Positions 22,383 to 32,769 of a stretch of 64,000 nucleotides of DNA are shown here, in pieces; positions within the stretch are counted from its first letter, which is position 1, and the number at the start of each line of letters is the position of its first letter. The stretch is from assembly GCF_009017415.1 (NCBI RefSeq), contig NC_092407.1, forward strand, positions 868,001-932,000, given 5' to 3'. The notes under the pieces are model-generated. The model saw nothing but the letters and a program-made list of their open reading frames with translations. It did no database searches and had not been told where the DNA came from. The translations under genes and the position numbers were made by a program. The stretch is from Aspergillus flavus. Taxonomy: Eukaryota; Ascomycota; Eurotiomycetes; Eurotiales; Aspergillaceae.

Positions 22383-22772
22383 TTAACACTTGCCATGCTT
22401 GACAATGTCATGGGTGCTACCGTGGCACGTAATCTTGCGGTTATCGCGAGAGCAGCTCTTAGAGCCGCCGCCGGGCTGAACCACACGACGGGGCTCGTTG
22501 TCGCTGCCGCAGTCGGCGAGGTGGTAGGCTTGGTTGTTGAAGTAGAAGGTCTGGTCGCAAGGGCTGTCAGTGAGCCTGGTCAGAACGCGAGTGTTGGGGC
22601 AGGCGCTTTCGCCCTCGATCCAGACGACCCAGTGGTTGGCCTGGTCGTTGTTCTGGAGTTGCTGGCCGTATCCGACGGAGACGGCGCCGGGCACGGGGGC
22701 TGGCACTGGGGCTGGGTTGGCCAGGACGGCGGTGATGAATGGGAGGGTGGAGAGGAGGGTTTTGAATTGCAT
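22383..22772 (-). CDS. small secreted cysteine-containing protein
   Basis: Single exon, 129 aa. A clear signal peptide (about residues 1-18, MQFKTLLSTLPFITAVLA) is followed by a Pro/Ala/Val-rich spacer (NPAPVPAPVPG). A compact domain with six cysteines (EGESACP, SPCDQ, ADCGS, KSCSR, ITCHG, and a terminal Cys) could form three disulfides. I cannot place it in a named family. Candidates are a small antimicrobial or effector-type protein. A minus-strand TATAAAA lies at 22882-22888, 110 bp upstream, and the leader is purine/pyrimidine skewed as in highly expressed secreted proteins. Confidence 0.82.
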   Translation of the reverse strand: MQFKTLLSTLPFITAVLANPAPVPAPVPGAVSVGYGQQLQNNDQANHWVVWIEGESACPNTRVLTRLTDSPCDQTFYFNNQAYHLADCGSDNEPRRVVQPGGGSKSCSRDNRKITCHGSTHDIVKHGKC

Positions 22773-22881
22773 TTTTGCGATTGTTCCTTGGGTTGGAGTA
22801 AATAGAATTGGTTTTGATTCTTGTTGTGAGTGAAGCTGTTTGCTGTGATGATGAGGTTAGTTTGAGAGATGGGTAGGTCCC

Positions 22882-22888
22882 TTTTATA
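22882..22888 (-). promoter_or_regulatory. TATA box of the small secreted protein
   Basis: TATAAAA on the minus strand, 110 bp upstream of the start at 22772. Confidence 0.55.
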
Positions 22889-24628
22889 TCTTTGTTGCAG
22901 CTCTTCTTTGTAATCGGGCTTCAGAATCAGCTATGGAGGTTAGGCCCCCAGTCTGATCCATTCTTCGGGCAAGGCCAATATCCGGCCTGATGTTCAGGCA
23001 ATCGGATCACTTGTCTTCAGGAGTGTTACATTACAGGGTCGCCCTGCAGGGATTCTTTCTTGATGGTGGACTTACAGCCTCAATGGGTACCTGCGAGGAT
23101 ATCCTGACTCGTGCCTCACACGATATTCCTAAACAGGAACAGTTCGATATACGTCCAATGGTATTCTCAAACTGTCCAACAAGCAGTGGAGATCAGCAAT
23201 CGAAGGATCACTGTAGAGCAGACTCCACATCGCCCAGTCAATAGTAGTGATGATCACTAATGGAACGAGTAATGCCATTTCCCGGATGTCCACCTTCCGC
23301 CGGTGAACTAATAGCAGGAAACAATGTCTCCAGGAGGATGATCCAATAGCAGGAAGATGACTGACTAGGCAAGGCTGGTACCGTTGGAAATGCCCGCAAT
23401 ATCCTCAGCGGAGCAGCAGGCATGAGTGGCAATCATGTATAAAATTGACCGGACATAAGCCTCCTTGCACCCGAGTCAGCGGCTTTTGCTCCTTGTCCGG
23501 CCTCTTCCAAGTAACTCGTAGCTGTAGTACCCACAATTGCTTCTAGCCTGGCGTCTGGGGCAAAGGAACAGCGAAGACGACTAGAGGGTCTCTACTCCCC
23601 GCATTTGTCATACCAAGCACCTTGGTCAATGGCTTATTTGTTCAGCGCTAAATGGACCCTGAAACTTGTTGAATGATATAGAACGGCCCCCAACCCTGGC
23701 AGACCTAAAAGGCAGGAGTAGGGACCCCTGTGGAGCCGTACTAGCTGATGGATGAGATGCCATTGGCCTGGCATCCTTTTTAGATGGTTCAGTAATCGAT
23801 AATGATGCAACATTTACATATTAGGCGGGCACTGGAGACAAAGTGGGTCGGAGCGAGCTGAATAATCTTGAAGAATATTCTTCATATGTCTGCATGGTCA
23901 TTGCCCTGCAAATTGAACTCGCAAATTTGCGAGTCTTTGATAAAGAAAGGCCAAAGGAGAGATAGACAGCCGGGCTATCAAGGTGTGTTAGTGCAGATCA
24001 AACTATAGAAGGAGTAAACAAGCTCAGGGGGAAAGCATCTCAGCCGAGGTCCCTGAAGATCATCTGAAATGCCATGTTGAGCAATCACTTTCCCAATGTA
24101 GCTGAGACTAGAGAGCATAACAGGCACTAAACACAATCCTGAGGCTCGTAATCCCCGCAGTAATGTAGCCTCAAAAAACAGGGAAACGGGAGCCGAGCCG
24201 GGCCGGATCCAGACCTTTCTCTTGACCCCACACAAGGCAAATCCCGAATCATACGAGTGGCTTCTCTGGTGCTAGATTGTCCAAATACTCTTCACGGAGA
24301 AGAGAAAGTTTCTCTCCGCTTCTGCAGCTATCGCCCGATACCATTCTTCTGCTTTGTAAGGCTGAGAGCCCACAGCCCATTTCCTCTGTAAGGCCCCGAG
24401 ACACCTTTCTCGGGTTTTGGATACTCTCTATAACACGGTGTGATATGCGAATGGGCTTGCATATACGAGGATGTGGCAGGTTCTTCTATACTGATTAGTT
24501 ATCATTCCGAGACTTCATCGTAGTCCTATTCCCCCTTTAGGAAATTGGTGTTCAGCTCTACTTGCTAGATAAGAGCTGCTAAGATATGAGATAAAGTAAA
24601 GAAGTGAATGAACAAAGTAAACGGAAGG
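22889..24628. other. gene-free stretch
   Basis: About 1.7 kb without a supported gene. Short ORFs (22990-23244, 23978-24235, 24277-24498) have no domain or signal peptide. An 11-bp motif aatagcaggaa appears twice near 23310 and 23347. Otherwise nothing is seen. Confidence 0.5.
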
Positions 24629-24636
24629 GAAAAAAA
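24629..24636 (-). terminator. RNA polymerase III terminator of tRNA-Pro
   Basis: A run of eight T on the minus strand, six bases after the discriminator base of the tRNA gene. It supports transcription of the tRNA gene as an intact pol III unit. Confidence 0.9.
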
Positions 24637-24642
24637 AGAATG

Positions 24643-24788
24643 GGCCCGAACCGCGGTTCGAACGCGGGGCCTCTCGCAGATTGGTACTATTGTAGCCCAC
24701 TGGAAGAATTATTAGTATTTAAGATGTTGATGGCACGGTCGATGAGGGTAGCTTACAAGCGAGAATCATACCACTAGACCATCCGGGC
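24643..24788 (-). tRNA. tRNA-Pro(UGG) with a canonical intron and an extra GT-AG insert
   Basis: Minus-strand tRNA gene. The acceptor stem GCCCGGA/TTCGGGC pairs fully (one G-T). The D arm carries the A box TGGTCTAGTGG. The anticodon stem is CTCGC/GCGAG, the T arm CCGCG-TTCGAAC-CGCGG (B box), and the discriminator is C, as in yeast tRNA-Pro. The anticodon loop is split: T32 T33, then 57 nt (24756-24700), then TGG G37, then 17 nt (24695-24679), then T38. The 17-nt piece sits at the universal tRNA-intron site and contains CCA, able to pair with the UGG anticodon as eukaryotic pre-tRNA introns do. Reading all the extra bases as one intron would give a Tyr GTA anticodon on a Pro body with C73, which is much less likely. 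Confidence 0.88.
24700..24756 (-). other. spliceosomal-type intron candidate inside the tRNA anticodon loop
   Basis: 57-nt insert between U33 and U34. It starts GTAAGC, has TACTAAT (24717-24711) with the presumed branch A about 12 nt from the end, and ends TTCCAG. Length, ends and branch spacing equal those of protein-gene introns in this window (mostly 43-71 nt). Its exact removal restores a seven-base Pro anticodon loop. Confidence 0.75.
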
Positions 24789-25486
24789 TTATGTCATTAT
24801 TTCCCTTATTGCGTCTCTCAACCTCAGCCCGGGTCGTCATGAATAAAGCACTCGTAGCTACTAGCTACAATATGAACTAAGATCCCCGGCATACATTTAT
24901 TGGAGTCACCCTGGATCTATCGTAAAATATGACCAAGATTATCAAAAGAAATAGGTGGCAAAAACAAGAATCATACTACTATTGGGCTGGTATCCCAGGG
25001 AGAGGTATCAAGGCACAATTCAGGAGCCCATTCAACAAAAAGGCGAAGTTTCCAGTCCCCAAACATACATTATTGTAAAAGAAGACAGCGTTTTCTAGAG
25101 ACAGACACCCTGAAGCAGATAATCGGGGATATCAAGCACCAATCAAGAACAAAAGAGACAGCGAACAGGTCAAGAAGACATATCTTTAGGATTACGTATT
25201 GCTTTAACAACGGTAACCAGAAAGAAAACAGAAAGGAAAATAAAACGTGAAGGCAAATCTAGCTTTCTGAGGCTGCGTCAGAAGGAAATATGCGGGACAT
25301 TGCTCCAAACATGGCTGCGTGGATCGATATGATGGGTCAAGACGTTTTAGTACGCATTACGGCGTCAGAGGTAGGAAGACGCGAGTTTTATGGTTAGCGT
25401 GTGGAACCGCCGTTGTGGAGAGTAAATAATGTATAAGATATATGTCATGTGCCGCAAAAGCAAAAAAGATTATATACATGTTCAGA
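24789..25486. other. intergenic between tRNA-Pro and sla1
   Basis: Upstream of the tRNA and 3' of sla1. A-rich with no ORF; it probably includes the sla1 3' UTR. Confidence 0.5.
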
Positions 25487-28400
25487 TTAGAAACCGAACG
25501 GATTCGTGGGCGCTGTACAACATGATTAGTAACCACTAAAGACATATATTGCTGGTGGAACTTACTGGCTTGCGCAAGATTAGCCCGAAGACCCGTCGGC
25601 TGGGGAGCGAGCTTCTTGGGAGCGTCATGTTTGACACCAAATCTGATTGGGGGTGCGGGTCCAGTCTTCTGTGGGGTCAGCGGTGCAGCTGTTGGCTGCT
25701 GAGGAATTGGTGGGATTGGCGGTGGTGACGTAGTGTAATGCATGCTACCGACACCATTCATACCGGTGGGTTGAGGCTGCAGGGGTGGGGGAAGAACGGA
25801 GTTAATGCCGGTTTGCATTGATTGTTGCGGCTGTGCTTGGAAACCGAAGCCAGTGGGTTGAGGTGCAAGTCCCTGGAAGCCAGTTTGCTGTTGCTGAATT
25901 CCAAATTGAGACTGCGGTTGAAATCCAGTTGGTTGTGGCATCAGGCCATTTTGGAACTGGTTTTGAGGCATGAACGCGGTTGGCTGTGGTTGGAGCGGTT
26001 GCTGGAATCGCTGCTGGTTTAGTTCGGCCAGACTCTGACCTGGAGCAGCAAGTGGCGGCCCCGCTTGAGGTAACCCTGTCAGCTGAGGCTGCAGTGGAGG
26101 GAGACCAAAGGAGCTTTGCTGTTGAGGGAAGTTCTGGGGTGCAGAAAGTGGTCGCTGAGGTGGAGGGGGAAGCAGCGAATTTTGACCCAGAGTCTGAGGA
26201 GGCTGCGGGCGTGGTCTGGAAGCTTGTTGGAACCCAGTGGCCTGGGGACTGAATCCCTGCGCAGGGTTCTGGAGCGATTGCTGTCCTGGCTGACCCAATT
26301 GAGAGAAGAAGCCGGGGGTAGCACCCGTTTGTTGTGGCTGTTGGGGGGCAGGTGCAGGTACAGCAGTCGGCTGAGGCTGAATAACTGGGGGTGCCTGGGA
26401 TGCTGGCGGAGGTTGTGAAGCGGGAGTCGGCTGGGAAGGGGTTGGCTGTAGGGGAGGATGAAGTACAGACAAGTCTGCCATCGCGCCGGTAAGCTGCTGT
26501 TGTGGTGGCTGCGTTGTCGCAGGCGAGGCTGCAGCAGGGGGTGAAGTCGGCGTTGCCGCCGCAGGAGCAGGAGCAGGAGCAGGAGCTGGCGCGGGAGCAG
26601 CCTGCTTCGGCTGCTTGACCTCCCATGCATCGTCATCAAAACCACGTTGGACGGGCTTTTCCGAAGGCGCAGACGTTGGAGAGGCTTCCTTTGGCTCCGC
26701 GTTGTTGGTGTCGTCCTTTTGCTCGAAAGCCTTGGGGTCAACCACATCTCCAGTCTGGACGGCCGGCGCTGGTCTACCCTTGCGAGTATTGTTGCGCAGG
26801 ACGCCTCCCGGACCCGCGAACAAACCACCACCGTCCTCACCATTACTGATAACTTCCTCTCCACCGAAGCTTACATTGCGCAGCTTAGACTTGGCTCCTG
26901 TACGACCGAACATGGTATCCAGGTGGCGCATCACTCGCAAGATATCGCCTTCCTTCAAGCCAAGGGTGCGAAGTACTTCCGGTGTAATATCCGGAAGAAT
27001 GCTCTCGTCCATCGAATCCTTGGTGAAATTCTGAGCATACCTCTCACATTGGTGTGGACCGACTCCTGCTTTCAGGAAGAAATCGAACCAATCATAATCG
27101 GACTGCTGGAACGAAGCTCCAGCAAGCTCAGGACGTTTGTTGTCGGCCGAAGGCCGAGGCTTTTCAGGTTCTCGCTGGGTTGAACGACGTTTGATGTCGG
27201 AGAGCGGCTTATCCTCGTCGAGTGACACTCCAGTCATCTTCTCAACGTATTCTAGATCCTGAAGAGACATTTTTGGAATGGGGACTGCAATCTTGACCCC
27301 ATTCATCTTGTGGAGATGGATTTTACCGTCTTGCAGGCCGATGAATTGAGCCTCCACAGTGAAAGTTTTGGTGCGATCGGTCCATTGTCTCGTCTTGGTT
27401 GGATCTGGCTCTAGGGGTCCATTAGTATAACTATTCTGACAGCGAAGGGGGAAACGGGGACGTACTTGACTTTTGGCTGCTTCGGCTGTCACGCTTGTGA
27501 TGCTATAATGTTAAACATAACTGTTAGCGTTTCTAATAGAACCATGACATATCGGCGAAATAGCCAACGGACAGCGCCTACCTCTGCACGTGGTGAATCG
27601 ACTGAATCAGTTCGCGACTTGCGCAAAGCCTCTTTGGCCAACCTTGACTCTTCGAGACGATTTCGCTCCACTGCCGACAAGCCCGAATCAACGCCTGATG
27701 GCTGACTGTTAGAGGCATAGCCGGTGATCTCGACATAGCTACTTGGAACTACGCCCTCCTTTCCATTCTTCACACGCCGGACCATCCACCATTCCTCAGA
27801 CTTGGTGTCATCAATAACAATGACTTCATCGCCAACATTTACGCCCACTTCGTCGTCTTGCTGTGCCACAAAATCATAGAGAATTTGACCCTTCTTCTGT
27901 CCTCCCCCACCCGAGCCAGCTGCGATGACTTCCCTTAGGCCCTCTGCGCGATAGGCTCCAGAGATTTCACCAAGTGCAGCGACAATCTCGCGTGCAGTGT
28001 CTTTTGCGCCGGCATGGAAGTCAATGCTCTTACTGGGACGAACCAGGTCAACAAAAACGTGCTTCCCTTCAATGGAGTAATGAGACAGTTTGTCAGCTGT
28101 CCATTCCTGCTCTTCTCCATCATCTTCCGGCGAGATGAAGATCGTCCCAGTGGCAATGTTGATACCTAGGGTCGTGGGCATTTTCTTCCTTTTGCCCATC
28201 ACCTCAACCATTTCATTGACATTGTAGATGTGATAGCCAGAAGGAGAACGGGGTGCAGGGCCGACTCTGTTGTACGGCGGTGACTCTTTCACGTGTCCTT
28301 TGACATCCTGCTCCTGCGCCATGGTGATCTGAGGAGGACGTGGTGGTAGACCCGGGGACCGGGGAGATTCTACACGGGGAGATATCTGCTGGGATGGGGG

Positions 28401-29264
28401 ACGTTGTGGTAGAGCTGGCGGCGGCGGCGAAGGCTCCCGCTGATAGCTTGGTTCGGGTTCATACAACGGCTGAGGCTGCGGGGGTGGTGGCACTGCCCTG
28501 GTGGCTTCGGGCTCTGCATGCTGTTTGTGGATGATATCAGCAATCGCCGCGGCGGCTGGGTTCTGAACGGTGTCGATGGGCGAGCTTGAGACGGGGTTAC
28601 TGGGCTCTTCCGTGGGTGCCGCCGCTGGGCGCTGCGGGAGGGTCGGAGGTGCGGCTTCGGCGGGAGGAGAAGGGACAGACGACGTTACAGGAGTTTGGGC
28701 AGCCTGTTCGACAATCTCGATATAGTTCGCAGGGGCGAAGCCGAAATCTCCGCTGACCCCGACCAAGGTCCAGTCCGGGTCCGATGTGTCGTACACCACC
28801 AGCTCTGCATCTTCCGAGAAGGACACTTCTTCATCTGTTTGACGTGTGTAATCAAAGAGCGCTTTGGCTGAGTGAATTGGTTGGGCCTATGTATTCAATT
28901 CGGTTCCACAGTCAGTAAATGCCCGATTCAACGATGATCCACTCTCTACCCCTGAAGGTGGGAACAACCACCAACTCCGAACAGAGGACGGGAGGCCCGG
29001 AGGACAACCAGGATGCCTTCTATAATTCCAAACTGAAGAACAAAGCGCTTTAAGATGCACCCTTACCTCCTCTATGTAGTTATTAGGCACAAGACCCTCA
29101 GGCTCGTCCTCATCATCGTGCTCCGCCTTCTTCTTGGCCTTCCACCAGTCGTCTTCATTGCTGCTCTCGAGGAGGTATAATAGGTCACCCTCGCGAAGCT
29201 CTAATTCACCTTGCGCCTGTGGGTGGTAGTCGTAAAGGGCCGTGTACACACCGAGGAAACCCAT
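25487..29264 (-). CDS. sla1: Sla1, actin cytoskeleton-regulatory/endocytic adaptor
   Basis: Endocytic coat adaptor linking cargo and Las17/WASP to cortical actin patches. Exons 29264-29067, 28886-27582, 27502-27466, 27410-25566 and 25512-25487 join in phase to 1136 aa. Domains in order: SH3-1 (YTALYDYHPQAQGEL), SH3-2 (KALFDYTRQTDEE), a Pro-rich linker, SH3-3 (ILYDFVAQQDDEVG), SHD1 (FTVEAQFIGLQDGKIHLHK), SHD2 SAM-like (DWFDFFLKAGVGPHQCERYA), then a long Pro/Gln-rich tail. The tail carries repeated LxxQxTG sites (LMPQPTG, LAPQPTG, LQPQPTG), the recognition pattern of Ark1/Prk1 kinases that control patch disassembly. It ends in NPFGF, an EH-domain ligand for Pan1/End3. The first intron (180 nt) is the longest in the window. 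Confidence 0.96.
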
Positions 29265-30439
29265 TGTGGGCGCCGTCAGCTGGCAAACCGGGATCGGGTT
29301 CCGGCTATAGTATTAGGAGGAGTGTATTGTTGCAGTTGCTGCTCCCAAGAGCAGTGGTCCTAGATGGTCGTGTAACCAAATGGTTATCCCGCTTGGGCGC
29401 TGAGGGAGATTGCGGACAGTAGACTCCAAGGTCGGGCGACGGTCGATGGGTCGGGGGGGTTAGTTAGTTCGTGGTGGTGGGCTTGGCAATTACGCAGTGG
29501 CAGTACTTCAGGTACCGATGTCGAGCCAGAGGCCGTAGCACCGCAACGGTCGGATAGGAGGGGAAGGGTGAGGAGAGGGCGAAACGGAGAAAACTCCCGT
29601 GTGAGCCGTTGACCTGGCGGGGTTGGATGAGGGAAACGAGGGAAATGTGGGAGAAAGGGTCAAAGTCGGGAGAGTTTCAGGGAGAGACAGACATAAGAGG
29701 GAATGGAGGAAGTTGGCCGATCCGTTCGGGTGGTTTGGTTTGCTCCAGTGGAGGCTGTGAGGGGGTGGAGCCTTAGGCATCATAGGGCGCTCGGTCACGT
29801 TGTGCACTGCCTTATCAGCCTGTTCTTCTCTTATCCGAGCTTCCTTGCTTGTATACCCCGTACTTATGCAGCCAAACTATAGATAATGGTATCCTTACAA
29901 TCTGATCGATATTGAACGGTACCTCAACTGCCTTGAAATGACTGAAGAAGAAAGACATACGGTGCACTGAAGATATAGGCCTGAATGACCCTCAAATATC
30001 ACCACTAACTAATCACCATTGTCTATCTACTATATACCATACAAAACCCTAAAGCACGATATAGACCCCAGTGATCCCAAAATGAGAAATTCGTGCTACA
30101 AGTCCTAGACTTCCCTCAAATAAACTCATACAACAATCCCCTAAGAGCGAAACGACAGCTAACGTACCAAAAGCTACCCCCTCATGAACAAGGTAGATAG
30201 GGTCACACTCACGTCTTCCCTCTCTCCCATCCATGGCTCAACATCACCATCCCAATCTACACACAGCAGTAGGCAGTAATAATCACCATCATCATAGTGA
30301 CAAACACATAACCCCACCACCGAGCAACATTCCTAATGACATTCCACATCCCTTGCATGCTATACCACCCACACTATTATAAATCACCCCAGACTCAACT
30401 ACCAAAAACCTATATCACTACCAACAGTCACAAAAGAGA
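29265..30439. other. sla1 promoter and intergenic region
   Basis: About 1.2 kb. Pyrimidine/purine-skewed blocks near 29440-29760 fit a promoter. TATAAAT at 30378-30384 lies 56 bp before the small ORF at 30440. No gene is recognised. Confidence 0.5.
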
Positions 30440-30799
30440 ATGATACAAGCCAACACAATGTCCCTAAAATCCCTCCGCCGCCGTCTATCAAGACACTCCA
30501 AGCTTAAATCAACCAGTACAATCATCACAGTTTCTTCTCCAGAAATCTCAGAAACCGAAACGCAGGCTGTCAAGCCCATAAGCCGACGCAAAAGCGTAAA
30601 AGAGATTAGGAAGGCTGTGATCGATTTCCTGGCAGAGATTGGCGGTGCGGTTAGGGCTGTTCCTATTGATGAGGACTATGGACGGTGTGAGTGTGGACGT
30701 TGTTTTGGGCGGTGTTTTGGGCGGACACCGCTGGGAAGATATGGGTCGTATGTTATGCTTCTGTTTCTACTTTTGCTTGCTTGCTTAGTTGAGTACTGA
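30440..30799 (+). CDS. small hypothetical protein
   Basis: 119-aa ORF with an ATG in a usable context and a TATA-like box 56 bp upstream. The N-terminus is basic (SLKSLRRRLSRHSKLK). A KSVKEIRKAVIDFLAE helix, a CECGRCFGRCFGR cysteine motif and a hydrophobic C-terminus (MLLFLLLLACLV) follow, so it could be a tail-anchored protein, or the end could be an unrecognised intron. No family recognised; it may be an orphan gene. Confidence 0.4.
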   Translation: MIQANTMSLKSLRRRLSRHSKLKSTSTIITVSSPEISETETQAVKPISRRKSVKEIRKAVIDFLAEIGGAVRAVPIDEDYGRCECGRCFGRCFGRTPLGRYGSYVMLLFLLLLACLVEY

Positions 30800-31130
30800 T
30801 GATATATCAGGGTCTTGATTGGCCGTGATTTGGATGATACTCTGTGTCTTTTGAGGTCGAAGCCGGTATGTTGATGCCCAGGGTACAAGGGCTGTTGGGT
30901 TGAGTGAAATTCGTTTACTATGTGCTTATGCTTTGAGTATGGGTATGGTTCACGAATCGCTTTATGTATTAACAGGCTGTGGCACTGTATGATACGGTTT
31001 CGCTTTGTATATTTGTTAAGGTCTCTGGGTACTAAGATTGCAGGTACTTGGCTAGGAATACCAATGATAACCAAAAATAGACACAAATCTACAGATCATG
31101 AAGTACAAAAATGACATAATCTAAGGGTAG

Positions 31131-32769
31131 TTACAGTTCATCTTTGAAGATTTCCTCGCTACCTTCTTCCACGTTTTCTGTTGGCGGTTCCTCCTTTGGC
31201 TCGCCCTTTGGCTTAGCCTCCGGGACCTTCTTCTCGGTGGGAGCCTTCTCCTGCGGCTCTTTCAGTGTGTTATGTTCTTTCGACTCTGTCTCGGTCTTGG
31301 CTTGCTTTTCTTCCTCCTCTTCATCTTCATCGGTGTCCACGATGCCTCTCAATCCACGCTCGCCATTGGCCGTGACGTGTTCCAACGTCCAATCCTTACC
31401 CTGCGCAAGCTCCTCGAGTCGGGTCTTCAAGGTTTCGATCTTCTCTGGGTCAAGCCCAAGTTTTTCTAGATCGACTTTGGACAACTGCAATACCTCGCCA
31501 TTCTCGCGTTTAGCCACCACTTCCACCTTCTCTTCTCCGGCGGAAGCTACACGTCCTTTCTCGATCTCCTTGCCTTCAGTGCCCACCAACTTCTTGGCGC
31601 CGACCTCAATGTCGCCGACGATAGGAAATTCCGACGTAGTGGTAGACGACTCGACGAGTCTCTGAGCCAGGTGATACTGCCGCATCGCCTCCCAATCGGG
31701 AACCTGATCAGGCAAGAGAACCTCGCGACACTCAATCGAATGAACCTCTTCCTGCTGTGGGGGCAGGAACGCGACATCGTTACACAATCGCGGGGTATAA
31801 ATGACCATCAAATAGGAGCAAGTCGTAAGCTCCTTGATCCAACCAATGCGATCCGTCGATTGCGGATGGCAGTGGAACTGAACCTCGATCTTCCGGTTCT
31901 TCCCCGTCAAATCGCATTTAGTCCCGCCCTCCAAGCGCTGCACCAGATACCTTGATCCCCCATTCGTCTGGAGCTCAGCCACATCCGTTGTTGTTGCTGC
32001 TGTCGTCGTCTCTGCGGTCTTTTTGCGCTCAGCTTCACCATCCTCCTCATCATCGCTTGCCCGGGGAAACCGGCCCAGGATAAATGAATGCGTTGCCGGA
32101 TCCTCCATGGGAGGATAGCTAGGGATCCCACTGCCGGAAGGCAATGCATGGAACTGTTTGATCTGCTTCTTGTAGCAGAACGAGTACGACCACCAGCCCG
32201 ACACATAGTACATGCATTTCCCTTCCATCTCGCTCAGAAGTTCCAAGCCGCGGTCCGTCGCCCGGGCCAGCTCCTGCTCCTCGTCCGTCTCGCTAGCTTC
32301 CTTGGTCTCATTCGTCGGACTCCTTTCGTCGGTCTCAACTTGCGGGATTTGACAGAGGAATCGTTGGCCTTGGAGGGTTAGCTCTTCGTATGTGAGCTGC
32401 GGAACCCCTTCCTGTTGCGAGCTGGTGTCTGGAGACTCATCTGTGCGAGGCTTTAAAGGGATCTGCGACTTTTGTAGAGAGTTTCCCTGTTGGTCATCGT
32501 AGACTGGAGGGCTACTTTGCGTCTTTAGTAACTCTTTCGCGTGAGAGTCAAGAACATATTCGTCCGGGAAAAGGACTTGAAACTAAGTTGAACTTTCACG
32601 TTAGCAAATATGCGGGCTTCATCACAAGGACTGAAAGAGGGGTGAGATGTACTTGAGGAAACGCGAGCAGATCATCGTGGATATTGAAGGCCTTCTTGTT
32701 CGCGAGGGCAGTAGAAGTTGCGCATGCTAAAGTTAGCAAGGACGCTACGATTCGGTTGCGCCGACCCAT
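31131..32769 (-). CDS. yos9: Yos9 (OS-9-like) ER lectin of ERAD
   Basis: ER-lumen mannose-6-phosphate-receptor-homology lectin that recognises trimmed N-glycans on misfolded proteins and delivers them to the Hrd1 ligase. Exons 32769-32653 and 32582-31131, with a 70-nt intron, give 522 aa. A signal peptide (MGRRNRIVASLLTLACATSTALA) is followed by YEELTLQGQRFLCQIPQV. The MRH/PRKCSH domain has EGKCMYYVSGWWSYSFCYKK, the GGTKCDLTGKNRKIEVQFHC block and the TCSYLMVIYTPRLC end. The C-terminal third is Glu/Lys-rich and low in complexity and ends in KDEL, an ER-retrieval signal. All lectin cysteines I can follow are in place. Confidence 0.95.

Noticed and set aside
24643..24788. tRNA-Tyr(GUA) with a single 78-nt intron
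   Set aside because: It requires a Tyr anticodon on a body with Pro-type D, anticodon and T arms and a C discriminator. Two-intron removal gives a perfect Pro loop and an anticodon-intron pairing.
25802..26864. Cys/Ser-rich and Leu/Arg-rich minus-strand ORFs inside sla1
   Set aside because: Other frames of the Pro/Gln-rich sla1 tail with no independent start context or domain.
31144..31665. Ser-rich + strand ORF
   Set aside because: Antisense to the Glu/Lys-rich end of yos9; codon shadow.
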